A stretch of 64,000 nucleotides of DNA from Prinia subflava (taxonomy: Eukaryota; Chordata; Aves; Passeriformes; Cisticolidae). Within the stretch, counting starts at the first letter, position 1. Every line of letters starts with the position of its first letter. The notes under the pieces were generated by a model. That model made no database searches. It was not told the DNA's origin and saw nothing but the letters and a program-made list of their open reading frames with translations. The stretch spans positions 20,304,692-20,368,691 of the forward strand of contig NC_086258.1 in assembly GCF_021018805.1 (NCBI RefSeq), read 5' to 3'. Shown one piece after another: positions 1 through 41,297 of this stretch. Position numbers and translations under genes: made by a program.

Positions 1-304
1 TCTAAAGTTTCCCTGTTTCCATTTAACACCACAATTTCATCCAAATGCTCCTGGTAGTTGGATTTTATTGTCCTTTTTTTTTCTGAAGTGGTGTTTTCAA
101 TAAAATACATGTAATTAGAAATACATCATGTCCTTTCCTTAATTGCAAACATCAATAAAAGGAACAAAGGACGCTAATTATTCTCCCATCTCCCTTCCTG
201 TGGAGTATCTTCTTGCTTTTGTTAGCTTAATAGTCCTAGAGTTACTGGCAATGCTTTAAGTACTGTTTTCCAAACTGAATTGGACTGTTTTTCTCCATGT
301 GCAG

Positions 305-29409
<29,105 letters not shown>

Positions 29410-31210
29410 AGAGAAGATCCCTTGGGTTTTGATTTGGTGTTTTTTTAATATTACTTACTTGCCTCAAAAGTGACTTGTGAATGTACTGTAATTTACAAAA
29501 CAATTTTTGTAGTAGACTCAACTTGTGATATGTGAAGGAAGTATTTTGCAATTATAAGGACCAGGAAATGAATTTTATATTTTAAAATATTTTCTATATA
29601 CATGAAGTATTTTATTACATGCTTTTTTTTCCCAAAGAATGACAAATATCCTGCCAAGAAAATGTATGTACCACAGCGCAATTATGTACTGCATTCAGGT
29701 TTGTAATTAGTAAATTATATTAATGGTACAAAATCCACCTGATTTGTGTGTTTGCTGCATAAAAATTCATGGGTGTTGGAGTGAAAAGCTACAGCAACTG
29801 AGCTGTGACTCAGGTGAGTAACAGTGAAATGCTGTGCAATCTCTGAGTGGTTCCAACCTCTTCCCTTCAATATTTCCCCCAGGACAGGGGAGTCCTGGGA
29901 CCTTTGGGATCCCTGTCCAGGGCAACTTCAGCCCTATAAAATTCCTCTTCAGCCTAAGAAGCAACATGTGTTTAAAGCTAAACCTACAAATGGCTTCATA
30001 TAAAACATTAACTACATAGTTTTTTTCCAATTCAGTAGACCCCACAGGGACACGACTGGACCAGAAGTATCAGAATTTTGCTGTATGTCTTTGGGTAGGA
30101 AGTCACTAAGAATAAGTCTCCACTTAAGCTGCATGTGCATGCTGAGACAGGTGTGCATTTAGTTTATCTTGTTCAACACTTAGCCATCTGAAATAAGGGA
30201 TGGTTTGTTTTGCAGAAATAATTATCTATTTTATTATTGATAACCAGGTCTCCTCAGATAAAAGGAGGCCTGTGGTCAAACAGCATTTGCTGCTAGAATC
30301 TGCTAAAACCTCTTTTGCTTTAGTTTGTGTTTTACACTAAGCACTCCAGAAAACCACCCAGCAAGACATTCCTATGTTTTACCAGAAGGAAAGCGCAGAA
30401 AAAATTTGAGAAGACAAAAATAATAATTTATTAATTCTTACAAATTATACTTCTTAAATAGAAACCCAAATTTGCAGCCAAGCACTTATTAGACATTAAC
30501 ATTTCATGCAGCAGAGGACAAAGTAATGAATTATTTATCAGACACAGAATGTATTGGTTATACACTGATGGGATTGTGCAGTTTTAATAGTACCTTCCTG
30601 GTATAAACTGCACAAGGTATAAAAATATTCCTGGGAATGCATGGATAGGGATCAGCATCTGTGCCAGGCTGCTGCCCCAACAGCTGAGCTTTTCTCTAGG
30701 GGGTCTTAGTGGTTAACCCTGAATCCTGCTGGATTCAGCCAATGCCTGAACCATCCTGTGCTGGGGAGAAGGCAGCAACCAGGCTGACAGGAGGAATGAC
30801 AATTTTATTATTCCATTACAGAGAACTTCATAAAAAACAGATATAAAAACAGATACCGCCAGTGACCAGGACTATGTTTGACCTCTGGCACTTTGTAGAA
30901 GAGGCTTTTTCAGTGTGACAAAACCTTCTGTATTCACCTGGGGAAACTGAGCTTCAGTGTGGTGACTGGGCACAAAGAGAATTTGGGTGTTAGCAGGGAT
31001 CAGTGCTGGCAGCTCCTGCCGGCAGCGTGGGAGCTCCCTCTGGTGTGCTCAGTCCCTGTGCTCCCTGCGCTTCCAGAGAGCAGCGAGCCCAGGGCGCTTT
31101 GGGGACAGCTCCTCTTGGAATTTCCCTTCCAAGATCCCCTAATTAGAGGTATTCTCTTCTGAAAGTCCTGTACCAGGGTTTGAGAGGATGGACAGAACTT
31201 GCAGCTTTGG
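29410..31210. other. ABCC3 3' UTR and intergenic DNA
   Basis: Sequence after the ABCC3 stop. It is AT rich to about 30650 and then more mixed. I find no AATAAA or ATTAAA in this interval, so the ABCC3 cleavage site is not assigned. No gene or clear mobile element is recognised. Confidence 0.5.
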
Positions 31211-31563
31211 TGTTCTGAGGTGTTTATTCAGTTTAGCTCAAGGCCTGCGCGCCGACTGCCGCAAGCTGAACTCGCTGAAGAAACACCTCTGGCAAACCCC
31301 CCAGACAGAAAATTCAAGGTCTTTTAAAGGTCTCTAGTCCAATGAGCTCTTAAAACGTACTGTATTTACAATTTTGTGCCAGTAATCACTGCCTGTTCTA
31401 GACACACGATTTCTGCCTCAAACCCATTGCACCAATGTCTCTGTGCCACCGTCACAGCAGAGGATGGAGGCGAAGAAGAAGAAGATGAGACACTGCCCAA
31501 AATTCTCCACCTTGCTCTCATCAACTTCCATTCTAAAAACCTGAAACTACACATTTTCCCCCT
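31211..31563 (-). mobile_element. LTR plus polypurine tract of an endogenous retrovirus remnant
   Basis: Read on the minus strand, a polypurine tract AGGGGGAAAA (31554-31563) is followed directly by TG (31552-31553), and the block ends ...CAGAACA at 31211. An AATAAA poly(A) signal lies near that end (31223-31228). This order, PPT then TG...CA with a terminal poly(A) signal, is that of a 3' LTR of about 343 bp. DNA at 31564 to about 31830 probably includes internal remnant. No matching partner LTR or target-site duplication is found. Confidence 0.62.
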
Positions 31564-31834
31564 GTGACAAACTAAACTCCTATTTATTTCAAATCTTTGT
31601 TGTTGGTGGTTCATCTCTGAGTGTTGGAGGTTTTTCCCATGGAGGTCAAAGGCAGCGCCTTCCTGGGGTCCCAGCAGGGTCTCGGACCCCTGGGGCAGCC
31701 CCAGGGGTTCTCCACGTGCCCTGGACTCCAGCAGTTCCCACTGGACTGGTGGTGACACCGCTGTCCCTGCTGTCCCTCACCAGCTGCAGCCCCCACGACA
31801 GCCTGGAGGCTCTATTGGTCCCCAGCTCCAGGCA

Positions 31835-31907
31835 CAGGGACTTGATAAAATCTTTTGCACGTGGCCAGAATGGAAATAAGCCACGTGAAGGTTTTATCAA
31901 ATCTCTG
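31835..31907. repeat. Inverted repeat with paired CACGTG E-boxes
   Basis: Arm 31842-31865 and arm 31880-31900 are reverse complements apart from one mismatch and a 3-base gap, with a 14-base spacer. Each arm contains CACGTG (31858-31863 and 31882-31887). The similarity extends weakly outward to about 31835 and 31907. Confidence 0.75.
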
Positions 31908-31911
31908 AGAG

Positions 31912-32453
31912 TGTCCAGCACTTCTCAAAATGGCTTAATAATAGCGAGACAACTTCTCTGGACATGCTTGGTAAAATAAAAGGTTTTAATAATGACAGAA
32001 ATAATAAACATCGTAGAACTAAGAAATACAAGTCAAACACAGTGTAGAAAACACTCTTACACTGGGTAAGGCAGTCCAGAAAAGCACAGAGCACCTCTGT
32101 GCTGTCCCTTTAGTACTCGATTGTCTAGGTGGGCTGTCGCCCTGGTTTGAAGACTTTTCTAAGCTTTCTGTATTGTTCTTCATATTGGAGTCAGAATTTT
32201 TGCTTTATCACACTTTGTGCTATAAACAATGGCCATGTTTTGCTGTCTTTCATAGTTTACATATATTTAGGTGGGAGGAGAAAGTTGACTGACAGTTCGC
32301 TTGACCAATGTGGTTTGAGAGGTGGAATTCCATCCTCCAATGCACGGGCACATAGGAAATGCATAAAAGTGAGTTTTGTAAATAACCTCGCCCCTTTTCC
32401 TGCCTTGCTCACCAGTGTGTCCTCGTGCAGTTCTTTTTGTGCCATCTGTGACA
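31912..32453 (-). mobile_element. Probable LTR-retroelement remnant
   Basis: On the minus strand this block starts TGTCACAGATGG and runs through promoter-like and ATTAAA-containing sequence to the 31912 region. It looks like a degraded avian LTR, but I cannot find paired ends or a target-site duplication, so the limits are soft. Confidence 0.4.
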
Positions 32454-32986
32454 GGGGCAGTGAAACTGTCACCAGGCTTTGAGGTACATTTCCAAAACCC
32501 AACAGTGCCCCTGTGCTGGCACTGAGCCAGTCACAATGAGCAGGCTGTAGGAAATTCTAGTTTAGTTTCCTTACATGTGCCAAGGTGAGCTGAAACTCCG
32601 TCCCTTATCCAGAAACACCTGCTCAGGTTGGAAATGCATTCCCCCAGGGGCTCAGCCCAGGGCTGCCCCAGCAGCTTCACAGACACTGCACAGCCTGCCC
32701 AGGCTCTGAACTTGAGACAGGACAAAAGATAAATTCCTCTGGCAGCTGCAGTTTCCAAATAAATTGGGGGGAGAGAGGGGGGAGGTGAAGAAACAGGAAA
32801 GTTCAGACTAGCTTGGTACATTCTGTTTACCTGTTACATCTCATACTTTAGTTTATTCCTCTAATCCACAGCGCCTGCTTTTCACATGGCCTACCAGAGT
32901 AGAGCTCTTCCTCAAATTGAAGTGACTAAACACTAAAATCCTAAAAAAATCAGGTAAAATCCAGCACTTAAATACTTTTCAATTTC

Positions 32987-33988
32987 TTTATTTGAGAATT
33001 TCACAGCAAAAGTAGTCAAATTCTGAATTTTAAGTAATTGTGATTTTCTTTTCAGTAAACTACATGGATAAACACAAATCACAGTGAGAAAAAAATACAT
33101 TGCATAGGAACATCAAGGTTGGCTATCAGCCCAGAAAACCCTGGGTACTTGACTAGTTTGTTTTTACACAGATAACTTTATAGGTTCAAGATGCAATTTT
33201 TCTCAGGAATGTAGAGGTCAAAGGAAAATAAAATGACACTTTTTGTGCTTTTAAAAGGGGAAATTAAAGCAGCATTGAAGAAATGTCAACACAGTAAAAA
33301 AATAATATATTAAATTGCACATCATTACATGTCAATTGCTCATATATATATTGACACACAACACTAAAAGGGATTTTGGTTGAGAGCATATTTATTATTT
33401 GGATAATTAATGTCACTTTTATTTTCCACCTGAGAAATAGGGCAAAGTGTAAACAGGGATTAAGAAATCACAGGTAATAAGTCACTTGATAGAATTTAAA
33501 ATTGTCATAGTTTTGTGCTTCCACAGATGTAAACCCTTCTGGTTTTTTTCCCTCTAAGTAAGATAGGACTTAATAAACATGATGTAAAAAGAGAACATTG
33601 ATGGTAATAGACTCAGTACAAATATTAAATGGGCTTCATGGCAGGTTCTTTAGCTTGATTACCTCTGCTATTTTATAGCAAACAAATTATTAGAACAGCT
33701 TAAGGTAAGCCTTTCCCTGAGAGCTGCTAACTCTGCAGTATTTCATTATCTTTTTGTAAGGAAGTCTTGCATTAACAGGTAGTTCTACCCCTACTTCCTG
33801 TGCATTGAGTTACTTTTACACCAGACTCACTGTTCTCAGATTAACTAGAAGCTGTAAATGTGCATAACCACTTCAGTTTATTTCACCATTAACAAAATAG
33901 ATTTTTTCACATCATTAGCCCTTATAGATACTGCTTTTCAAACATAATTGTAAAACGAAAGATAAAAATATTTTGTTTTATTCCTTAA
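32987..33988 (-). other. ANKRD40: ANKRD40 probable 3' UTR
   Basis: AT-rich non-coding DNA downstream of the ANKRD40 stop. Minus-strand AATAAA signals lie at 33418-33423, 33391-33396 and 32987-32992 (plus-strand TTTATT). Which of them is used cannot be told from sequence. Another is at 32852-32857. Confidence 0.5.
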
Positions 33989-36900
33989 TTAGTACGTAAG
34001 TTCTGATGCCTTCTTGTTATACCCACTCTGTTCAGAAAGTGTTGGGACTCTGAAAAGTAAGTTTTTGTCGCTCACTGTTAGAACAAGCTCCAGTTCTTGG
34101 AAATCCTGTAGCCTTGCAACATCCTTGTCCTTTAAAGAAATACAATAAGGAGTGAGGTGATAATGTCTGTTAATTTTGCAGAAGTAATTAAAATAATAAG
34201 CTCATGCTAACACAAGGCAAGTATTTATTCATAACTATGACAGTTCTTTACAGAACTGGAAGGCAGATATCCTGTTGCATCTTGTATTTACTCTGGGGTC
34301 TTACTCAGCTATTCCCTTAAGTCTATTTTTGGAAGGATGGTGAGTACAAGTGATTAGTGGGATTACACTTGTCAAGACCTACTGCATGCCACCCAAGTCC
34401 TCTTTTTTTTTCCCCTTGCTAATTCTTGGAAGCTGATGAATTGATATTTGCATCTCCCCAAGGAGGTCATGCCTGTGGCTGGCTTCCTTCAGGGCTTACA
34501 GCAAGGCCAGCTCTGAGCCCCTGCAGCAGCACACACAGTCAGGTTTGTGTCACTGCAGGAACAGGAGGAGTCCTACCAGAGCCTGAAGTGATCAGGGATC
34601 AAAATCAAAAGTTCCTTCAACAATAACCGACTTGGAAAGTGACAGAATTGCTTATATCGTTTTTTTTTCCCTCCACTTCTTGACTAACACAGAGTAAGAC
34701 ATCCTGTAGACAGTGGAGATGCAGCAGAGTGAAGTCTGTTAATCTGTTCCTAATCAGATTTGCCCCATGAGTGTCACCAACAATGCTCTACAAGGATTTG
34801 AGAGTGAAAGAAAAGTCAGTGGTGAGGTGTGAAAGAGGTCAGCAGGTTCCTCCTCTGCTGGCTGCAGGGTAAATATCCTGAAGGAAGGACAGTTATGTTC
34901 AGAGCCCTGCACTCAGAATAACCCTAAAAACCACTATGCAAGGACTGCAGCCAGTCTTGCTGAACTCACAGAGCTTGCTTGAACTCTACAGGCCTTTTAA
35001 ATGCTGTTGGCAGCTCATTGTGGTGTTGTGTTGTACTGAATTTTACAATGGAGTCATAAAATCAGGTATTAACTGGGTCCAGCACCAAATGGTTATGAAA
35101 GGAGGTGATCAAGAAATTTGAGAACCTTTTTACTTAAGCAATCCCAAGGAAGTGCTGAGTGTTGCAAGTTGAGCAGATTTTTCTTTTTTTTTCTTCCCCC
35201 AACATGGGCCTATGCAGGTGACCAACAAACTATTCCTTTATGACAGTAAAAGTAACCTAAAAATCTCTTCTATAAGTTGCTGCACTTCAAAAGGTAGAGC
35301 TCTTACCTTTCTTAACATTGTATTTGGCAATTTTCTGATCTTCTGGACGTGCTCAGGGTTCACACCCAGCTCACGGCAACTCACTCGGAGCAGCTCCTTG
35401 TAGGTCAGTTCTTGTCTGTCCAGTTCAATTTCAATGAAGTCATTTTCTCTAAGATTAGGGGTTTGTATTCTCACTTTAAGCACCAGTTCTATTAGAAATA
35501 AAAAGTCACATTAATAGGCAGAGGTATAAAAGAACTTGAAACAATGTCTCTATAACGACTTCCAGGTATTTTTATGTTCTATTAACCTCGTTTATGTCAC
35601 TGGTAAGAATACATGAATCCTCAGAAGGCAAAACCTGGAACTGTATGACCACAGTTTTAATGAGATTGCTTTTCATCCATTTATATGAAAAATTCATAGC
35701 AAATATAATGCAATATATGTCTGCATATCTGAACCATTGCATGAATACTCTTTAATTAAGCTGATTTAACAGCAGCTTATACTGGTTATCAATTTCCTGA
35801 GCAATCCAAGATTGCTTTTATTGGTATTTCTTGCTCTCAGTTCACTTCTCATTGCTACCCCACGGTATCAGAATGCCTTTTACTTGAAGAACAAAATTCT
35901 GAGTGGTAACTGAAATTCCAGGTTTCCCTCTCTGGGCAGGCAAAGTTTCCCTGAGAACAGGCAGATCCTGGAACAGCTCAGTGCACATGAGCTATGTGAG
36001 CTTCTCTAGAGCCCACTGGCTGCTTGCTGATGATCTGTATTTCCAGCTTGGACTATGCTATCTAGAGAATTAGATTACCCTGGTGTCTGTATGCTTTTAT
36101 AACAATTGAGACAGAAAATGTTTACATCAATATTTTAATAACAGCAGAAACAGGCTATCTGCCTACTTCATTCCCTCCAAATGTTTCCTGAATGCCTAAG
36201 TGTGGTAATCTGAAAGTCTCTAGAAACATGTGATTAGTCTGCACTGCCCAAGGTGACAGAAGATCAACAAAAAGCCAGAAGAGATTTTTGGTTTTACCTT
36301 GCATGTTGAGTGGAAAAGCTCCTGTGAAGAAAAGGGGCTGAAAGGCTGGCACAGGCCCCACGCAGGAGCCGTTCCCTTGCTGGGGTAGGGACTGGCTGGA
36401 GCCTGCTGGTGAGGGGCTCCTGCCCCAGGAGACTGAACCAGGGTAGGCAGGAGCTCTCTGCAGGGCAGGATTGGGGTGTGAGGGCCCAGCAGCTCCTCGG
36501 GGCACGGGTGGGATGTCCCTGCTGGGAGGCGCCTCAGGAGCCCGGGCCCGTCTGTAGGTGTCCGAGTCAGGGACTGAGGGAGAGCTGGGGTCTGGTGGGT
36601 CCAAGTGTGAGAGATTCCCATTCAGAGCAGGATCTGGAATGTGGCTACTTGAGGTGTTGTAAACATATGGGAAAGGTGGGTTAGCCAGGTAGTTGGGGAT
36701 GATTGGCAGATCTGAATCTTGCTTTACGTCTGTGAGTTCATCTTCCACTGTGAAAAAAAAAAAACAACAAAACATTCTCCAAGACTGATTTTGGTTTTGT
36801 TTTCTTTTCTTTTCTTTTTTTCCTTTTTTTCCCCTACTTTTACACAGAGGGAATGCAGTGCTAAAAGCATTAGAGGTTAGATGATGCATCAGGCAGCACC

Positions 36901-39900
36901 ATGTCTTTTTTTCCTATTATAAACAGAATGCTTGGATGTTGCCATACAAATATAAAAGCTGAGTCTGATTCTAATAATTCTGGGGGTGCTAATTCCTTCT
37001 AAACACTGCAGTACTTCTGTTTTGGTTTGTTTTCATCTGTTGCAGCACATTGTAACATGGTCTCTGGTGGAATAATGCTCTCATCTTCATAATGTATCAG
37101 GCAACAAAAAACAAAGGGTGGTATGTTGTTTGATATTAAGGCAGAAGATAAAGGGAAGAGAACATGCAGTACTGGGAGAGCTGCAGTATTAGCCATTCAA
37201 CAGCTGGGAGAGACAACAATGAAAACAAAACCAGACACAAAGGAGAGACAAGAGGTTGTTAATCGACCACCTTTCAAATTACTTATCACCTCCAGCAGCA
37301 AAACCTGCTCTGTTCCAGCAGTTACAAAACACGATAGAGATGCTCAACCAATGTCCTTTAATGAGCCATTTATCTGGGCTGCTAATTTTTGATTATTCAG
37401 CACAGAACATAAGGAAAATTATGTGAATTATACAAGAGGTTCCTACAAATTCGAGAGATTTCTCTCCTGCTGTCCTTCTGAAAACTGGAAACTGCATCTA
37501 CCTGGCACATAGCATTCCTCAAAATACAGTTTTTCTAAATTTCTAGTGTTTCAAAAAAAGTCTAGCTATCTGGGTATGGAATTTATTGGTAATCCCCTTT
37601 AATTAAACTTTGTTTTCTTACCATGTAAACACTCTAGAAATCACGTCCTAATACTAAAATCCAAACACAGTATCTTCACATGCAAAACAAAGATTGGAGC
37701 ACACACGCTTTGAACACCCCTTTACTAATATTTGATGATCATATGGCACGATCACTGTAGGTTACCTCCCAACATCTTCCTGATCTCTCTCTTGGATGTC
37801 AGCTGGGCTGGCCTCTCCCCTTTCTTGGTCAGGATGTCCTTATCAGCCCCAGCGTGCAGCAGATAAGCCACAACAGCCGCGTGGTTGCGCTTGCAGGCCC
37901 AGTGCAAGCAGGTCCTGCACATGGAAAACACCAATGCTGTGTCAGACCAGAGTGATGGCACATTCCTTCCCACTCACTCCTGCTGCCCGTGAGAAGAACA
38001 CTCTGCACATGTAACACAGGTTGGAGCTGCAAACCTCCTTGGAAATTCACCCTGGATTGGGAGTGTGCAATGGCACCTGCTGATCTCATTTTCTCTTTGC
38101 TCCAATGCTCGTTATTGCAGTAAATTTTACTACAGTAGTATTTTTAAAGTTCAGGATCTTTTCAGTTTGTAATTTCTTAGGCTACAGCTTTTAGGCCACT
38201 GGAAAAATAAGTATGTGTATGATTTTAATCTTTTCAAGAATCAGGTGTGCTTGGAATATTTGTGTTTTTGTGTGTGTACATGCGATCTGTTACTGGTATC
38301 TCCCTAGGATGCTATGTGTACTCTTTAATTAATGCTGCCAGCATAAGTACTTGCATTTTCTGGCAAGCAAATTACATTTTAAATATTGTAAGCATAGTTT
38401 CTAAGAACAGTTCTTTGCCCAGTTGCCATTTGCTGCATCAGTAATTACTCAGATCTGCAGACAATTAATTTTCTGCAATTTGTGATGCACAGAACTAATC
38501 CCTTTTCTGTATTTTCAGATGATTATTTGCAGTTGCTAACTAGAGAAATATATTAAAAAACATCCTAAAAGCTGCTTAGTCCTCAGATCTTATTTAGTGT
38601 GTGTATTAAGGACTTACAGACTCACACATGTAAATTGCTATAGAGTTGTACCATTCTTTCCTATCCCAGGTTCTAGTGGTGTTTGACCTTTCTCTAGCTC
38701 TTTTATAGCAATTCTCTAGCTCCAGCTGAAGGAGATACTTCAGAACAATGAACATGCTCAACCCTTCTCCAAGTGTGTTCATTTATTTTTAAAGAATTAT
38801 ATAAAATAAAGCAGAGACAAATAAACTTAGAAGAGAAAAACTTCCAGTTGGAAGTCCAGCTCCAAAAAGCTTTTTCTACTTCAGGTGGTTTGGTTTGATT
38901 TGATTTGAAGGGATTTGTTTACAGGAGACTGAAAAGTCAGACAGACAAGGTATTTGTATTGAGTATTTGCACTGAGCACCAAATTTGCTGGTTTAGTTTT
39001 TTAGAGAAGATATGTAAGGCTCAACAGCACAGCCTCATTTTGGTACCCATCCTGGCCATTCCACATGGCCTGTGCATCTACCCACAGATCTGAAATGTAC
39101 CAAAATGTACTGCAAAAAAATTAATTGTACAAACTTAAACAATGAAGATCCATTTATTGCCATGGTTAAAAATTACCAGATCATTCTTTTTAAAAAGAAT
39201 TAATTTTATTACAAGACTTATTTAATCGATTCCAGTTTTAGATACAAACTCATTCTGATGACAGCTTGCTTTTTATCTCACTAAGATCATCCAGCGTCCT
39301 GCAAATCAGTTACTTTAAATTTTTACAAGCTTTAATTTTAATCACAATTTAAAGTTCAAGTTGTTAGGTGTTCCATGTTTCTCAAAACTGCTGATTGAAC
39401 TTTCATCTTTAGAAGAGTCTTGCTCCTTTCCTAATTTTATTTTTCCTCTTTTTAATTATAATGTCATGGAATCCTAGAATGGTTTGAGTTGTAAGGGATC
39501 TTAAAGTTCATCTCACTCTACCCCCTGCCAAGGGCAGGGACACTTTCCACTGTCCCAGGCTGCTCCAAGCCCTGTCCAACCCTGCCTTGAACATTTGCAG
39601 GGATGGGGCAGCCACAGCTTCTCTGGGCACCCTGTGCCAGGGCATCATCACCCTCACAGGGAAGAATTTTTTCCTTACATCTAATGGAAATCTCTTTTAA
39701 TTTAAAATTGTTCCCCCTTGTCTTATAACCATCTGTGTGTGTAAAAAGTTTTTGAAAACAAGTTTATAATTTCAAGCACAAAGCAGCACAGTAAATACAG
39801 GCTGAATTCTGAACCTGCAGAAAACAGTCTCCAAAAATGCCTGAGCATTCCCTGTAAAATCCTCCTTCAAATAAAATCGTGTGTTTATGTCTACAGTGTT

Positions 39901-40545
39901 ACTTGTACATGGGTCTATTACAGAACAGCCTTTGCTTTCGTGTCCTCAGGTGGATCTGGACGAGATGCCAAATCCCAATGTTTCTATACATCACTGGAAT
40001 AAGTTCCCTGTTTGAAAGAGAAAGTAATTTTCTAACTTGAGTTAATAATAAATATTTCTGCTCAGGCAAGAGCCTGTAAAGCTGAGGTTTGTGTTCTGAT
40101 ACACCAAGCTGTCTCAGGCTGGGAAAAAAAAAATCAAAACCAACACTACAAAGTAAGTGCACGGTGACCTGGAGAAGGGGCACACAGGGCAGGAGGTGGA
40201 GTGGGCGCGCATGTTCCTGACTCCGGTTATCCTCTCTGGAATAGGAACAGCTCCATTGCGGAGGATTCGGCGGCGGATCGACCTTTTCCTTCCTCCTCAG
40301 TCCACCCCGCCTTGCCTTTCACGTGCGGAGCGAACCGGCGGCAGCCCCCGCGCGGGCCCGCCGGGCCGGGCTCCCCGGCAGCCCCGGGTCGGGGAGCGCC
40401 CTGGGTCGGGGGAGCGCCCTTACCATCCGTTGACTTCGTTCTGGGAGTTGAGGCCGACCCCCAGCTCCACGAGCCGCCGCACCTCCTCCGCATCGCCGAG
40501 CGCCGCCGCCTCCCGCAGCCGCTCCTGCCGCTCCCGCTCCGCCAT
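33989..40545 (-). CDS. ANKRD40: ANKRD40, ankyrin repeat domain protein 40
   Basis: Poorly characterised ankyrin-repeat protein. Coding exons on the minus strand in order: 40545-40424, 37914-37766, 36747-36298, 35488-35307, 34129-33989 (TAA at 33991-33989). All introns are GT-AG and phases agree (2, 1, 1, 0), giving 347 residues against 368 in human. Residues 1-90 form the ankyrin part (REAAALGDAEEVRRLVELG, then TCLHWACKRNHAAVVAYLLH and AGADKDILTKKGERPAQLTS). Residues 91-240, all in exon 3, are proline and serine rich and probably disordered; they keep PNYLANPPFPYVY and PAFQPLFFTGAFPLNMQ. Residues 241-347 are the conserved C-terminal domain (VRIQTPNLRENDFIEIELDR, LGVNPEHVQKIRKLPNT). The start differs from the human N-terminus (MAERERQERL here). 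The stretches between exons are ordinary introns with no other gene seen. Confidence 0.96.
39465..39731 (-). mobile_element. CR1 LINE 3' fragment (antisense)
   Basis: Reverse-complement CR1 3' end: 'atggaatcctagaatggttt', 'gggcagggacactttccact', 'ccctgccttgaacatttgca', 'gaagaattttttccttacat'. It lies in ANKRD40 intron 1, which otherwise shows nothing I recognise. Confidence 0.9.
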
Positions 40546-40740
40546 GTCCCCGCAGCCGCCGCCCGCCTCCCGCATCGCCCCCCGCGCCCGCGGCCGCCTC
40601 TCCGCGGCTCCCCGCGCCCCGCTCCGGCGTGGGGGACGCTATTGCCGGTGACAACCCGGCCCCCGCAGCCGGTTCCGGGGCGCGGCCGCTGCCCGGGGCC
40701 GGGCCGGACGGCGCAGCCCCGGCTGGATGTTGTTTAATGG
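40200..40740 (-). promoter_or_regulatory. ANKRD40: CpG-island promoter and first exon of ANKRD40
   Basis: Dense CpG and GC-rich sequence surrounds the ANKRD40 start codon (40545-40543) and first exon, in sharp contrast to the AT-rich flanks. This is the expected housekeeping-type promoter. Open frames across it on both strands are by-products of GC richness. The transcription start is not assigned. Confidence 0.75.
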
Positions 40741-40816
40741 ACATGGAAGTGTATCGTATGCGCTGTCTCCTGCTCCGCTGATTGTTTTTGCGGGCTCTCG
40801 CTTTATCATACAGTGA

Positions 40817-40968
40817 ATTATGGAATCATCGAGTGTTAACTGTTGGGAGGGACCGTAAAGATCATCTCGTTCCACCCCCCTGCCATGGGCAGGGACACTT
40901 TCTTTCTAGACAACGTTTTTTAAAGGCCCCATGCAGCCTGGCATTGGACACTTCCAGGGGTGGGCCAT
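40817..40968 (-). mobile_element. CR1 LINE 3' fragment (antisense)
   Basis: Antisense CR1 tail: 'atggaatcatcgagtgttaa', 'ccctgccatgggcagggaca', 'cattggacacttccaggggt'. It begins within 80 bp of the edge of the ANKRD40 CpG island. Confidence 0.85.
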
Positions 40969-41149
40969 ATTTCTAGCTCGCGGACTGTTTGTAGTAATTT
41001 AATTAAGATTAATGTTATCCAATCAAGGAAGGAAGAACCTTATGATAACCACCGTTACGCAAAAACCTGCTGCTAAAGAGGCTACATAGAGGGATTCAGA
41101 AAAACTGAGTTTGCCTGGTAAATGCATGAGGAGGTACTGAAGAGATGTT

Positions 41150-41297
41150 TAGAATTAGGATGATTTGGGTTGGGAAGGAACATAACACTCATCTGGTTCC
41201 ATCCGCCTGCCTTGGGCAGGGACACCTTCCACTAGACCAGGCTGCTCCAAGCCCCATCCAGCCTGGCCTTGAACACTTCAGGGACGGGGCATCCTCT
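41150..41297 (-). mobile_element. CR1 LINE 3' fragment (antisense)
   Basis: Antisense CR1 tail: 'gatttgggttgggaaggaac', 'cttgggcagggacaccttcc', 'ccagcctggccttgaacact'. Confidence 0.85.

Noticed and set aside
31205..31569. Target-site duplication for the LTR at 31211
   Set aside because: The left flank CTTTGG has no matching copy at any plausible right end; the element is truncated or nested.
31366..31758. A 130-codon minus-strand open frame
   Set aside because: It lies across LTR-retroelement debris and runs through the polypurine tract into the LTR; no retroviral protein domain is recognised.
36155..36889. A 244-codon minus-strand open frame
   Set aside because: It is ANKRD40 exon 3 (36747-36298) extended into intron on both sides; splice sites and phases define the real limits.
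40319..40744. Ala/Gly-rich open frames on both strands around the ANKRD40 start
   Set aside because: Shadow frames of a CpG island. The true frame is fixed by the conserved QERLREAAALGD reading and the exon 1 donor.
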